Source: Lysobacter sp. (GTDB lineage Bacteria > Pseudomonadota > Gammaproteobacteria > Xanthomonadales > Xanthomonadaceae). Taken from it: a DNA stretch of 13,496 nucleotides. Where the stretch lies: the NCBI GenBank assembly GCA_030151365.1, contig JASLDW010000101.1:1-13496 (forward strand). The letters are read 5' to 3'. The translations under genes and the position numbers were made by a program. Shown in pieces: positions 6,913-13,496 of this stretch. Position 1 is the stretch's first letter. Each line of letters opens with the position of its first letter. Below the pieces are notes generated by a model. That model searched no databases. It saw only the letters and a program-made list of their open reading frames with translations, and had not been told where the DNA came from.

Positions 6913-8724
6913 TCAATCGGCGGCGGCCAACACTTCCAGCAACGCGTCGCCGTAGCGCTCCAACTTGGCCGCGCCGACGCCGTTGACCAGCGCCAATGCG
7001 CCAAGGTCCGCGGGCGCGCGCATCGCGATCTCGCGCAGGGTGGAATCATGGAAGATCACGTAGGCGGGGACGTTCTGGTTGCGCGCGCTGTCGCCGCGCC
7101 AGGCGCGCAAGGCGTCGAAACGCCGTTGCGCATCTTCCGGCAGCGCTTCGATGGGTGGGGCGTCATTGCGCTTGCCGCGCTCCCGGCGCGCGATCCTGCG
7201 CGCAGGATCCATGCGCAGCGAAAGCGTGGTTTCGCCACGCAGCAACGGCGCGCTGCATGCGCCCAGGCGCAGGCTGCCGTGGCCATCGAGATCGCTTTCC
7301 AGCAGACCCGCGGCCATCAGCTGTCGGAATACGCTGCGCCATTGGCGCGCGTCGAGATCGCGACCGATGCCGTAGGTGGAGAGCGTGTCGTGGCCGAACT
7401 GGCGCACGCGCGCGTTGTCGCTGCCGCGCAGGACGTCGATCACGTGCCCGGCGCCAAAGCGTTGCCCGGTGCGATACACGCAGGACAATGCCTTGCGCGC
7501 GATTTCGGTGCCGTCGATGCTGGCGGCCGGAGACAGGCAGTTGTCGCAATTGCCGCACGGCTCCGGGTAGTCCTCGCCGAAATAGGCCAGCAATGACTGG
7601 CGACGACAGGTGGTCGATTCGCAATAGCCGAGCAGCGCATCCAGCTTGCGATGTTCCACCCGCTTGCGTTCGTCGGGGGCGTCGGAGTTCTCGATCATCT
7701 GCCGCAGCAACGCCGCATCGCCCATGCCGAAGCAGAGCCAGGCTTCGCCGGGTTCGCCATCGCGGCCAGCGCGCCCGGTTTCCTGGTAATAGCCTTCCAT
7801 CGATTTCGGCAGGTCCATGTGCGCGACGAAACGCACGTCCGGCTTGTCGATGCCCATGCCGAAGGCGATCGTCGCCACCATCACCACGCCGTCGTCGCGC
7901 AGGAAGCGCCGCTGGTGTTCGGCGCGTACTTCGGCGTCGAGACCTGCGTGGTAGGGAAGGGCGTCGATGCCCTGTCCGCGCAGTGCTTCGGCGGTCGCCT
8001 CGACCTTGCGTCGCGACAGGCAATAGACGATGCCGCTGGCGCCGCGATGGCGATCGATCACCTCCATCAGCTGGCGCAGGCCGCCGTCCTTGGCTTCGAC
8101 TGCATAGCGGATGTTGGGGCGGTCGAACGAGCTGATGAAATGCCGCGCGTCTTCCAGTTGCAGGCGTTCGGCGATCTCGCGCTGGGTCGGGGCGTCGGCG
8201 GTGGCGGTCAGCGCGATCCGCGGCACCTGCGGCCAGCGTTCGTGCAGCACGGTGAGCTGGCGATATTCGGGGCGGAAGTCATGGCCCCATTGCGAGACGC
8301 AATGCGCTTCGTCGATGGCGAACAGCGCGATCCGCGTCTGGTCGAGCAGGGCGAGAAAACGCGGGGTGAGCAGTCGTTCCGGCGCGACGTACAGCAGGTC
8401 GAGGTCGCCGGCGAACAATGCCTGTTCAACCTCCTGCGCCTCTTGCGCCGATAGCGTGGAGTTGAGGAAGTTGGCGCGCACGCCAAGCTGGCGCAGCGCG
8501 TCCACCTGGTCCTGCATCAACGCGATCAACGGCGACACCACGATCGCCGTGCCTTCGCGCAGCAACGCCGGCAACTGGTAGCACAGCGACTTGCCGCCAC
8601 CCGTCGGCATCAGTACGAGCGCGTCACCACCGTTGGTGACGTGATCAACGATCGCTTCCTGCGCGCCGCGGAACGCCGCGTGGCCGAAGATATCACGCAG
8701 CAGGGGCAGGGCGGATTCCGACAT
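6913..8724 (-). CDS. recQ: ATP-dependent DNA helicase RecQ
   Basis: RecQ is a superfamily 2, 3'-to-5' DNA helicase acting in recombination and replication-fork repair. The 603-residue protein (E. coli 609) has the full three-part layout. The helicase core includes Walker A MPTGGGKS (39-46), DEAH (138-141), TATAD (173-177) and QETGRAGRDG (314-323). The RecQ C-terminal region has a zinc site C373, C390, C393, C396 with the same spacing as E. coli C380/C397/C400/C403, plus a winged helix. An HRDC domain lies at the C-terminus (about 525-600). The start is ATG at 8722-8724; the Shine-Dalgarno is weak (AGGC about 10 bases upstream). It converges with the exported-protein gene across a 42-bp gap. 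It lies 51 bp downstream of the thiolase gene, so co-transcription with the fatty-acid operon is possible but not shown. Confidence 0.97.
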   Translation of the reverse strand: MSESALPLLRDIFGHAAFRGAQEAIVDHVTNGGDALVLMPTGGGKSLCYQLPALLREGTAIVVSPLIALMQDQVDALRQLGVRANFLNSTLSAQEAQEVEQALFAGDLDLLYVAPERLLTPRFLALLDQTRIALFAIDEAHCVSQWGHDFRPEYRQLTVLHERWPQVPRIALTATADAPTQREIAERLQLEDARHFISSFDRPNIRYAVEAKDGGLRQLMEVIDRHRGASGIVYCLSRRKVEATAEALRGQGIDALPYHAGLDAEVRAEHQRRFLRDDGVVMVATIAFGMGIDKPDVRFVAHMDLPKSMEGYYQETGRAGRDGEPGEAWLCFGMGDAALLRQMIENSDAPDERKRVEHRKLDALLGYCESTTCRRQSLLAYFGEDYPEPCGNCDNCLSPAASIDGTEIARKALSCVYRTGQRFGAGHVIDVLRGSDNARVRQFGHDTLSTYGIGRDLDARQWRSVFRQLMAAGLLESDLDGHGSLRLGACSAPLLRGETTLSLRMDPARRIARRERGKRNDAPPIEALPEDAQRRFDALRAWRGDSARNQNVPAYVIFHDSTLREIAMRAPADLGALALVNGVGAAKLERYGDALLEVLAAAD

Positions 8725-8775
8725 CGGCGACTAGCCTAGCAACAATCCGTCCCGGACCCTGAGACTGCGTGTTGC

Positions 8776-9984
8776 TCAGAGCGCTTCGAAAATTCCCGCC
8801 GCGCCCATGCCGGTACCGATGCACATCGTCACCATGCCGTACTTCTGCTTGTGGCGACGCAGGCCGTGGACGATGGTCGCGGTGCGGATCGCGCCGGTCG
8901 CGCCCAGCGGGTGGCCGAGCGCGATGGCGCCGCCGAGCGGATTGACCTTGGACGGATCGAGCTTGCAGTCGCGGATCACCGCCAGCGACTGCGCGGCGAA
9001 GGCTTCGTTGAGTTCGATCCAGTCGAGCTGGTCCTGGCTGATGCCGGCCTGCGCCAACGCCTTCGGGATCGCCGCGATCGGGCCGATGCCCATCACTTCC
9101 GGACGCACGCCGGCGACCGAGAAGCTGACGAAGCGCGCCAGCGGGGTGAGGCCGTACTGCTTGATCGCCGCTTCCGACGCCAGCAGCACGCCGGCCGCGC
9201 CGTCGCTCATCTGCGAGGAATTGCCGGCCGTCACCGAGCCACCGAACATGCCGTTGCGGAATACCGGGCGCAGTTTCGCCAGGCCTTCCAGCGTGGTGTC
9301 GGCACGCGGGCCTTCGTCGGTGTCGACGATGCGGTCGCGGGTGACGATGCGGTCGGCGGCAAGGTCGGGCAGGTGGCTGACGATGTCGTAGGGCGTGATT
9401 TCCTGCTTGAACTCGCCGGCGGCGATCGCCTTCAACGCCTTCTGGTGCGAGGCCAGTGCGAACGCGTCCTGGTCCTCGCGCGAGATCTTCCATTCCTCGG
9501 CGACCTTCTCGGCGGTGATGCCCATGCCGTAGGCGATGGCGACGTTCTCGTCCTTGGCGAACACCTCGGGCGAGAGCGCGACCTTGTTGCCCATCATCGG
9601 TACCATGCTCATGCTTTCGGTGCCACCGGCCAGCATCAGGTCGGCATTGCCGAGGCGGATCTCGTTCGCCGCCAGCGCCACGGCCTGGAGGCCCGACGAG
9701 CAGAAGCGGTTGATGGTCTGGGCGGCCACGGTGTTCGGCAGGCCAGCCAGCAGCACGCCGATGCGCGCCACGTTCATGCCTTGCTCGCCTTCCGGCATCG
9801 CGCAGCCGATGACGGCGTCGTCGATGCGCGAGAGGTCGATGCCCGGCGCCTGCGCGACCACCGACTTCAGCACATGCGCGAGCATGTCGTCGGGACGGGT
9901 GTTGCGGAACATGCCCTTGGGCGCCTTGCCCACGGGCGTGCGGGTGGCGGCGACGATGTAGGCGTCTTGTACTTGCTTGGTCAT
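8776..9984 (-). CDS. fadA: Acetyl-CoA C-acyltransferase (3-ketoacyl-CoA thiolase)
   Basis: This thiolase carries out the last step of fatty-acid beta-oxidation, splitting 3-ketoacyl-CoA with CoA to give acetyl-CoA and a shortened acyl-CoA. The 402-residue protein has all the catalytic parts. Nucleophile Cys95 sits in NRFCSSGLQA. NEAFAAQS lies at 326-333. His358 sits in ALGHPLGATG, and Cys388 in CIGTGMGAAG near the C-terminus. A good Shine-Dalgarno (AAGGA on the minus strand, 7 bases before the ATG) lies in the 22-bp gap after the hydroxyacyl-CoA dehydrogenase gene, supporting a two-protein beta-oxidation unit. A biosynthetic acetyl-CoA acetyltransferase is the alternative reading for thiolases, but the partner gene makes degradation more likely. 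Confidence 0.93.
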   Translation of the reverse strand: MTKQVQDAYIVAATRTPVGKAPKGMFRNTRPDDMLAHVLKSVVAQAPGIDLSRIDDAVIGCAMPEGEQGMNVARIGVLLAGLPNTVAAQTINRFCSSGLQAVALAANEIRLGNADLMLAGGTESMSMVPMMGNKVALSPEVFAKDENVAIAYGMGITAEKVAEEWKISREDQDAFALASHQKALKAIAAGEFKQEITPYDIVSHLPDLAADRIVTRDRIVDTDEGPRADTTLEGLAKLRPVFRNGMFGGSVTAGNSSQMSDGAAGVLLASEAAIKQYGLTPLARFVSFSVAGVRPEVMGIGPIAAIPKALAQAGISQDQLDWIELNEAFAAQSLAVIRDCKLDPSKVNPLGGAIALGHPLGATGAIRTATIVHGLRRHKQKYGMVTMCIGTGMGAAGIFEAL

Positions 9985-10006
9985 TTGAGTGTCCTTGTCG
10001 TCGCGA

Positions 10007-12385
10007 TCAGTTGCGGAGCGGCTTGCCGTTCTTGAGCATGTAGGCGATGCGTTCCTGGGTCTTGGGCTGCTGCGCCAGTTCGACGAAGTGCTTGCGTTCC
10101 AGGCGGATCAGCCAGTCCTCGTCGACCACGCTGTTGCGATCGACTTCGCCGCCGCAGAGGATGGTGGCGATGCGGGTGGCGATCTCCTCGTCGTACGGGC
10201 TGATGAAGCGTCCCTCCGACATGTTCACCAGCATCATCCGGAACGTGGCGATGCCGACGTCGCCGGCGACACGGATGTTGCGCGCGGGCAGCGGCGGGCG
10301 ATAACCGGCTTCGGCCAGTGCAGCCGCTTCCGACTTGGCGATGTGCAGCAACTCGTAGGCGTTCATCACCACGCGGTCGCCGGCGCGCATCAGGCCGAGC
10401 TCTTTGGCTTCCATCGCCGAGGTCGAGACCTTGGCCATCGCCACGGTCTCGAACACCTTCTTCAGTTCGGTGAAGACATCACCGTTCGCACCCGCGGCCT
10501 GCGAGGCACGCACCGCGAATTCCTTCAGACCGCCACCGGCCGGCAGCAGGCCGACGCCAGCCTCGACCAGGCCGATGTAGCTTTCGAGATGCGCGACGGT
10601 CTTGGCGCTGTGCATCTGGAATTCGCAGCCGCCGCCAAGGGCGAGACCGCGCACCGCCGTGACCACCGGCACCAGCGAATACTTGATCGCCTGGCTGGTG
10701 GCCTGGAAGTTGGCGACCATCGCCTCGAACTGGTCGACCTTGCCGGCCTGCAACAGGCCGAGCGCGCCGGCGAGATCGGCGCCGGCGGAGAAGGGCTCCT
10801 TCGCCTGCCAGATGACCATGCCCTTGAAGTCCTTCTCGGCGCGACGCACGGCTTCCTGGACGCCGTCGAGCACGGCGTCGTTCACCGTGTGCAACTTGGT
10901 CTTGAAGCTGAGCACGGCGATGTCGCTATCATCATTATTGTCGCGCCACATGCGCACGCCGTCGTTCTCCCACACCGTTTCGCCGGTGGGGAAGCGCTCG
11001 CCCAGCATCGGATCGGGGAAGCGCTGGCGCTTGTAAACGGCGAGCGCCGAGCGCGGCACGTCGCGGTTCTGCGTCGGGCTGTAGCTGCCGTCGGCGGCGT
11101 AGACGCCATCGCGTTGCAGTACCCACTCGGGCAGCGGTGCAGTGCTCATCGCCTTGCCGGCGGCGATGTCGTCGGCGATCCACTGCGCGACCTGCTTCCA
11201 GCCTGCGGCCTGCCAAGTCTCGAACGGACCCAGCGACCAGCCGTAGCCCCAGCGAATCGCCTGGTCGACGTCGCGCGCGGTATCGGCGATGTCCTTCAGG
11301 TGATAGGCGCTGTAGTGGAACAGGTCGCGGAAGCAGGCCCACAGGAATTGCGCCTGCGGGTGATCGCTGGCGCGTAGCGCCGCGAACTTCTTCGCCGGAT
11401 CCTTTTCCTTGAGGATCTCGACGACGACGGGTTCCGCCACCGGATTCGCCGGCACGTAATCCTGCTTGGCGAGATCGACGACGAGGATGTCCTTGCCGGC
11501 CTTGCGGAAGATGCCGGCGCCGGTTTTCTGGCCCAACGCGCCTTTCTCGATCAACGCCTTCAGCCACGCCGGCGGCGCGAAGTACTGGTGCCAGGGATCG
11601 TTCGGCAGAGTGTCGGCCATGGTCTGGATCACGTGCGCCATGGTGTCGAGGCCGACCACGTCGGCGGTGCGATAGGTCGCCGATTTCGGACGACCCACCA
11701 GCGGGCCGGTCAATGCATCGACCACGTCGAAACCGAGCTTGAACTGCGCGGTGTGATGCATGGTCGCCAGGATCGAGAACACGCCGATGCGGTTGCCGAT
11801 GAAGTTCGGGGTATCGCGCGCGATCACCACGCCCTTGCCGAGGTAGGTGGTGAGGAAGGTCTCGAGGCCTTCGACCACCCAGGCTTCGGTGTGCTTGGCC
11901 GGGATCAGTTCGGCGAGATGCATGTAGCGCGGCGGATTGAAGAAATGCACGCCGCAGAAACGGTGGCGCATTTCTTCCGGCAGCACGTCGCTCAGGGTGT
12001 TGATGCCGAGGCCTGAAGTGTTCGATGCCAGCACCGCATGCGCCGGCACGAATGGCGCGATCTTCTTGTAGAGATCCTGCTTCCAGTCCATGCGTTCGGC
12101 GATGGCTTCGATGATCAGGTCGCAGCTCTTGAGTTCATCGAGGCCGGTTTCGTAGTTGGCGACGACGATCGCTTCGGCCAGCGACTTGCTGGCCAGCGGT
12201 GCCGGTGACAGCTTGGCCAGATTGGCGATCGCCTTCTGGACGATGCCGTTCTTGTCGCCTTCCTTTGCGGGCAGGTCGAACAGCACGGTATCGACGCCGG
12301 CATTGACCAGCTGCGCGGCGATCTGCGCGCCCATGACACCCGCGCCGAGCACGGCGACGCGGCGGACGAGTAGGGGATTCGACAT
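10007..12385 (-). CDS. fadN: 3-hydroxyacyl-CoA dehydrogenase / enoyl-CoA hydratase fusion, FadN domain order
   Basis: This bifunctional enzyme hydrates enoyl-CoA and oxidises the resulting 3-hydroxyacyl-CoA with NAD+ in beta-oxidation. The 792-residue protein begins with the dehydrogenase: NAD-binding GAGVMG (14-19), SNTSGL (121-126), the catalytic pair H147 (HFFNPP) and E159, and DTPNFIGNRI (191-200). The C-terminal dehydrogenase lobe follows to about residue 400. The hydratase (crotonase) domain is last, with oxyanion-hole FSAGADLAG (532-540) and GLALGGGCEF (580-589). Its two catalytic glutamates are present, E588 and E608, spaced 20 residues apart as in crotonase. This order is that of Bacillus FadN (789 aa), the reverse of E. 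coli FadB. AAGGAG (plus-strand 12395-12400) lies 9 bases before the ATG. The regulator gene ends 38 bp upstream and the thiolase gene starts 22 bp downstream. Confidence 0.93.
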   Translation of the reverse strand: MSNPLLVRRVAVLGAGVMGAQIAAQLVNAGVDTVLFDLPAKEGDKNGIVQKAIANLAKLSPAPLASKSLAEAIVVANYETGLDELKSCDLIIEAIAERMDWKQDLYKKIAPFVPAHAVLASNTSGLGINTLSDVLPEEMRHRFCGVHFFNPPRYMHLAELIPAKHTEAWVVEGLETFLTTYLGKGVVIARDTPNFIGNRIGVFSILATMHHTAQFKLGFDVVDALTGPLVGRPKSATYRTADVVGLDTMAHVIQTMADTLPNDPWHQYFAPPAWLKALIEKGALGQKTGAGIFRKAGKDILVVDLAKQDYVPANPVAEPVVVEILKEKDPAKKFAALRASDHPQAQFLWACFRDLFHYSAYHLKDIADTARDVDQAIRWGYGWSLGPFETWQAAGWKQVAQWIADDIAAGKAMSTAPLPEWVLQRDGVYAADGSYSPTQNRDVPRSALAVYKRQRFPDPMLGERFPTGETVWENDGVRMWRDNNDDSDIAVLSFKTKLHTVNDAVLDGVQEAVRRAEKDFKGMVIWQAKEPFSAGADLAGALGLLQAGKVDQFEAMVANFQATSQAIKYSLVPVVTAVRGLALGGGCEFQMHSAKTVAHLESYIGLVEAGVGLLPAGGGLKEFAVRASQAAGANGDVFTELKKVFETVAMAKVSTSAMEAKELGLMRAGDRVVMNAYELLHIAKSEAAALAEAGYRPPLPARNIRVAGDVGIATFRMMLVNMSEGRFISPYDEEIATRIATILCGGEVDRNSVVDEDWLIRLERKHFVELAQQPKTQERIAYMLKNGKPLRN

Positions 12386-12423
12386 CGGGGAAAACTCCTT
12401 GGGGAATTGGTGATGTGTGCGGA

Positions 12424-13038
12424 TCAGGCGCGCAGGCCGGCGGCCGCGAATTCGATCAGGTGGCGGGCCGCATCCTGCAGGTGTTCCTTTTCGGAACGAT
12501 GGCTGGGGCGGCGGATCAGGCCGAAGTCGGCCATGGCATAGGTCAGCGCACCGGCGACGAAATCGAGGCGCCAGTACAGCTCGTCCTTGGGCAGGGCGGG
12601 CAGGCAGCGCGCCAGTTCGTGGGCGAACTCGCGCAGGACATGGCCGTAGCGGGTCGACACGAAGTCGCGCAGGCCGGCGTTCTGCTCGGCGTAGGCGCGG
12701 GCGAGGATGCGCACGAAGGCGGCGCCCTGGCGGTCCTGGGCCATGGCCAGCGGCGGTTCGATGAAGGCGGCCAGCACCGGTTCGAGTTCGCCGGCGTGCT
12801 CCTTGCGGGCGCGTTCGAGCTGGGCGAGGCGGGCGGCGCTCATTTCGTCCATGCGCCGGCGGAACACCTCGTTGACGAGGTTTTCCTTGCTGCCGAAGTG
12901 GTAATTGACCGCGGCGATGTTGACGTCGGCCATGCCGGTGACTTCGCGCAGCGAGGTGCCGGCGAATCCGTTGAGCGCGAAAAGCGTCTCAGCAGCGTTG
13001 AGAATGCGGTCCTTGGTATTGAACTGGGTCGCGGCCAT
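12424..13038 (-). CDS. TetR/AcrR-family regulator, PsrA-like
   Basis: This is a 204-residue TetR-type repressor. The N-terminal helix-turn-helix covers about residues 10-50 (RILNAAETLFALNGFAGTSL, then VNIAAVNYHFGSKENL). The segment closely resembles PsrA of Pseudomonas, which senses long-chain fatty acyl compounds and represses the fadBA5 beta-oxidation operon. The C-terminal ligand/dimer domain is also PsrA-like in places (ELYWRLDFVAGALTYAM near 153-169). The ATG at 13036-13038 is chosen because the helix-turn-helix then begins about 10 residues in, as in PsrA, and GAGTG lies 5 bases upstream. An in-frame TTG at 13059 would add seven residues and run through the palindrome at 13049-13061. 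The gene precedes the hydratase/dehydrogenase gene by 38 bp and is probably its first-in-operon regulator. Target and ligand are inferred. Confidence 0.88.
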   Translation of the reverse strand: MAATQFNTKDRILNAAETLFALNGFAGTSLREVTGMADVNIAAVNYHFGSKENLVNEVFRRRMDEMSAARLAQLERARKEHAGELEPVLAAFIEPPLAMAQDRQGAAFVRILARAYAEQNAGLRDFVSTRYGHVLREFAHELARCLPALPKDELYWRLDFVAGALTYAMADFGLIRRPSHRSEKEHLQDAARHLIEFAAAGLRA

Positions 13039-13048
13039 GGCAACACTC

Positions 13049-13061
13049 GATTGAAACAATC
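13049..13061. promoter_or_regulatory. Palindrome GATTGAAACAATC, candidate TetR operator
   Basis: A perfect 5-3-5 inverted repeat, GATTG-AAA-CAATC, lies 10 bases upstream of the chosen start of the TetR-type gene. It contains one GAAAC half of the kind reported for PsrA sites. It sits where transcription from the candidate minus-strand promoter would begin, so binding there would allow autorepression of the whole operon. The assignment is inference. Confidence 0.4.
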
Positions 13062-13066
13062 ACTTG

Positions 13067-13095
13067 AATGTGCCGGAAAGATTGAACGCCGTCAA
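13067..13095 (-). promoter_or_regulatory. Candidate promoter of the TetR-fadN-fadA operon
   Basis: On the minus strand, TTGACG (complement of 13090-13095, 5 of 6 to the -35 consensus) is followed after 17 bp by CACATT (complement of 13067-13072, 3 of 6 to the -10). Transcription would start near 13060, inside the palindrome at 13049-13061. The -10 match is poor, so this is tentative. Confidence 0.3.
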
Positions 13096-13127
13096 CGCCT
13101 GCAAGTGCAAGAAGGCGTCAAGAAAGT

Positions 13128-13133
13128 TAGAAT
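13128..13133 (+). promoter_or_regulatory. Candidate -10 element for a transcript toward ndk
   Basis: TAGAAT matches the TATAAT consensus at 5 of 6 positions and lies in the most AT-rich part of the divergent region. No good -35 is found at 16-18 bp upstream (best is GTGCAA, 3 of 6). Transcription from here would begin near 13140 and run into the hairpin at 13156-13178. Confidence 0.33.
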
Positions 13134-13155
13134 ATTTCGGGGAAACCTCTCTAAG

Positions 13156-13178
13156 TCCGCGTGTGAATGCGGATTTTT
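13156..13178 (+). terminator. Intrinsic-terminator-shaped hairpin with T5 run in the ndk leader
   Basis: TCCGCGT (13156-13162) pairs with ATGCGGA (13167-13173) over seven pairs, one of them G-T, closed by the GNRA-type loop GTGA. TTTTT follows at 13174-13178. The T run is on the plus strand only, so the element is directional toward ndk. No plus-strand gene lies between the divergent TetR gene and ndk, so it would act on a leader or small RNA rather than end an upstream gene. Confidence 0.5.
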
Positions 13179-13179
13179 C

Positions 13180-13233
13180 ATGCTAGCCTCGGCCGGGCTC
13201 GAATCCGGCCTTCCAATTTCCGGAGAACCGTGA
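13180..13233 (+). other. 17-codon leader reading frame ending one base before ndk
   Basis: An ATG at 13180 opens a frame for MLASAGLESGLPISGEP, stopping at TGA 13231-13233, one base before the ndk ATG at 13235. A minimal GGA (13171-13173) is 6 bases upstream and lies in the 3' arm of the terminator-like hairpin. It may be a translated leader peptide coupled to ndk, or chance. No codon-use or conservation evidence is available. Confidence 0.25.
13191..13210 (+). repeat. Second hairpin in the ndk leader
   Basis: GGCCGG (13191-13196) and CCGGCC (13205-13210) form a perfect 6-bp stem. G197 and T204 could extend it inward by a wobble pair. It begins 12 bases after the T5 run and ends 11 bases before the ndk Shine-Dalgarno (GGAG, 13222-13225), so it may affect ribosome access or mRNA stability. 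Confidence 0.4.
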
Positions 13234-13234
13234 T

Positions 13235-13496
13235 ATGGCGCTGGAGCGCACTCTTTCCATCATCAAGCCCGATGCCGTTGCCAAGAACGTGATCGGCGAG
13301 ATCTACACCCGCTTCGAGAAGGCCGGCCTCAAGGTCGTCGCCTCGAAGATGAAGCAGCTGTCGAAGCAGGAAGCCGAAGGCTTCTACGCCGTGCACCGCG
13401 AGCGTCCGTTCTTCGCCGCGCTGGTCAACTTCATGATCTCGGGTCCGGTGATGATCCAGGCGCTGGAAGGCGACAACGCCGTCGCCAAGAATCGCG
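13235..13496 (+). CDS. ndk: Nucleoside diphosphate kinase, N-terminal part (3' end outside window)
   Basis: Ndk balances nucleoside triphosphate pools by passing the gamma-phosphate of ATP to NDPs through a phosphohistidine. The visible 87 codons begin MALERTLSIIKPDAVAKNVI, the typical family start with the conserved lysine of IIKPDAV at residue 11. They continue through FYAVHRERPFFAALVNFMIS, GPVMIQALEG and NAVAKNR. The catalytic histidine (near residue 117 in E. coli) lies beyond the window. The full protein should be about 140 residues, so roughly 60% is seen. GGAG at 13222-13225 lies 9 bases before the ATG. It is transcribed away from the TetR-type gene across a 196-bp region with the leader structures described above. 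Confidence 0.97.
   Translation, partial: MALERTLSIIKPDAVAKNVIGEIYTRFEKAGLKVVASKMKQLSKQEAEGFYAVHRERPFFAALVNFMISGPVMIQALEGDNAVAKNR

Noticed and set aside
8725..8775. Terminator or promoter between the thiolase gene and recQ
   Set aside because: No stem longer than 4 bp with a T run is present. A TGCTAGGCT box on the minus strand resembles an extended -10, but no -35 was found.
8851..11377. Long plus-strand open frames (394 and 462 codons) opposite the thiolase and fusion-enzyme genes
   Set aside because: They are antisense shadows of two firmly identified enzymes, with no domain and no promoter or ribosome-binding context.
12415..13233. A 272-codon plus-strand frame opposite the TetR gene running to ndk
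   Set aside because: The bulk is antisense to a clear TetR regulator. Only its last 17 codons, in the intergenic region, were considered as a possible leader frame.

Overview
This is a GC-rich (roughly 65%) chromosomal core segment, most likely from a gammaproteobacterium of the Xanthomonadaceae/Lysobacter group. The inference rests on the gene order rpsA–ihfB–lapB–(WecA-type glycosyltransferase)–(WbpM/CapD-type dehydratase)–galU, the high GC, the frequent GTG/TTG starts, and a PsrA-like TetR regulator sitting with a FadN-type beta-oxidation gene. Identity was judged from protein motifs alone; no database search was possible.

Layout, plus strand first. Positions 2-646 are the 3' end of rpsA (ribosomal protein S1). 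A GC-rich hairpin follows, then ihfB (761-1063), lapB (1134-2318), a membrane sugar-phosphate transferase of the WecA/WbpL type (2328-3296), a large membrane-anchored nucleotide-sugar dehydratase/epimerase of the WbpM/CapD type (TTG start, 3315-5231), galU (5245-6135), and an unrecognised exported protein with a CxxC pair (GTG start, 6142-6870). Gaps from lapB to 6870 are 6-18 bp, so these five genes look like one transcription unit. Its theme is envelope polysaccharide: LapB controls LPS output, the WecA-like enzyme starts a lipid-linked glycan, the WbpM-like enzyme makes its amino-sugar donor, and GalU makes UDP-glucose.

Minus strand. recQ (6913-8724) converges on the exported-protein gene. 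Upstream of it, read right to left, are a PsrA-like TetR regulator (12424-13038), a fused 3-hydroxyacyl-CoA dehydrogenase/enoyl-CoA hydratase of FadN domain order (10007-12385) and a thiolase (8776-9984). Gaps of 38 and 22 bp suggest a regulator-first operon for fatty-acid beta-oxidation; recQ follows after 51 bp and may or may not be co-transcribed.

The 196 bp between the TetR gene and ndk (plus strand, from 13235, cut by the window end) is the most structured non-coding stretch. It holds a perfect palindrome over the likely TetR promoter and a terminator-shaped hairpin with a T5 run on the ndk side. It also holds a second hairpin and a 17-codon reading frame that ends one base before the ndk start.

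I see no mobile element, CRISPR array, phage, tRNA/rRNA gene or defence island. Nothing here amounts to a clear undescribed system. The ndk leader, the exported CxxC protein and a GC dip at the end of the WecA-like gene are the points most worth checking.
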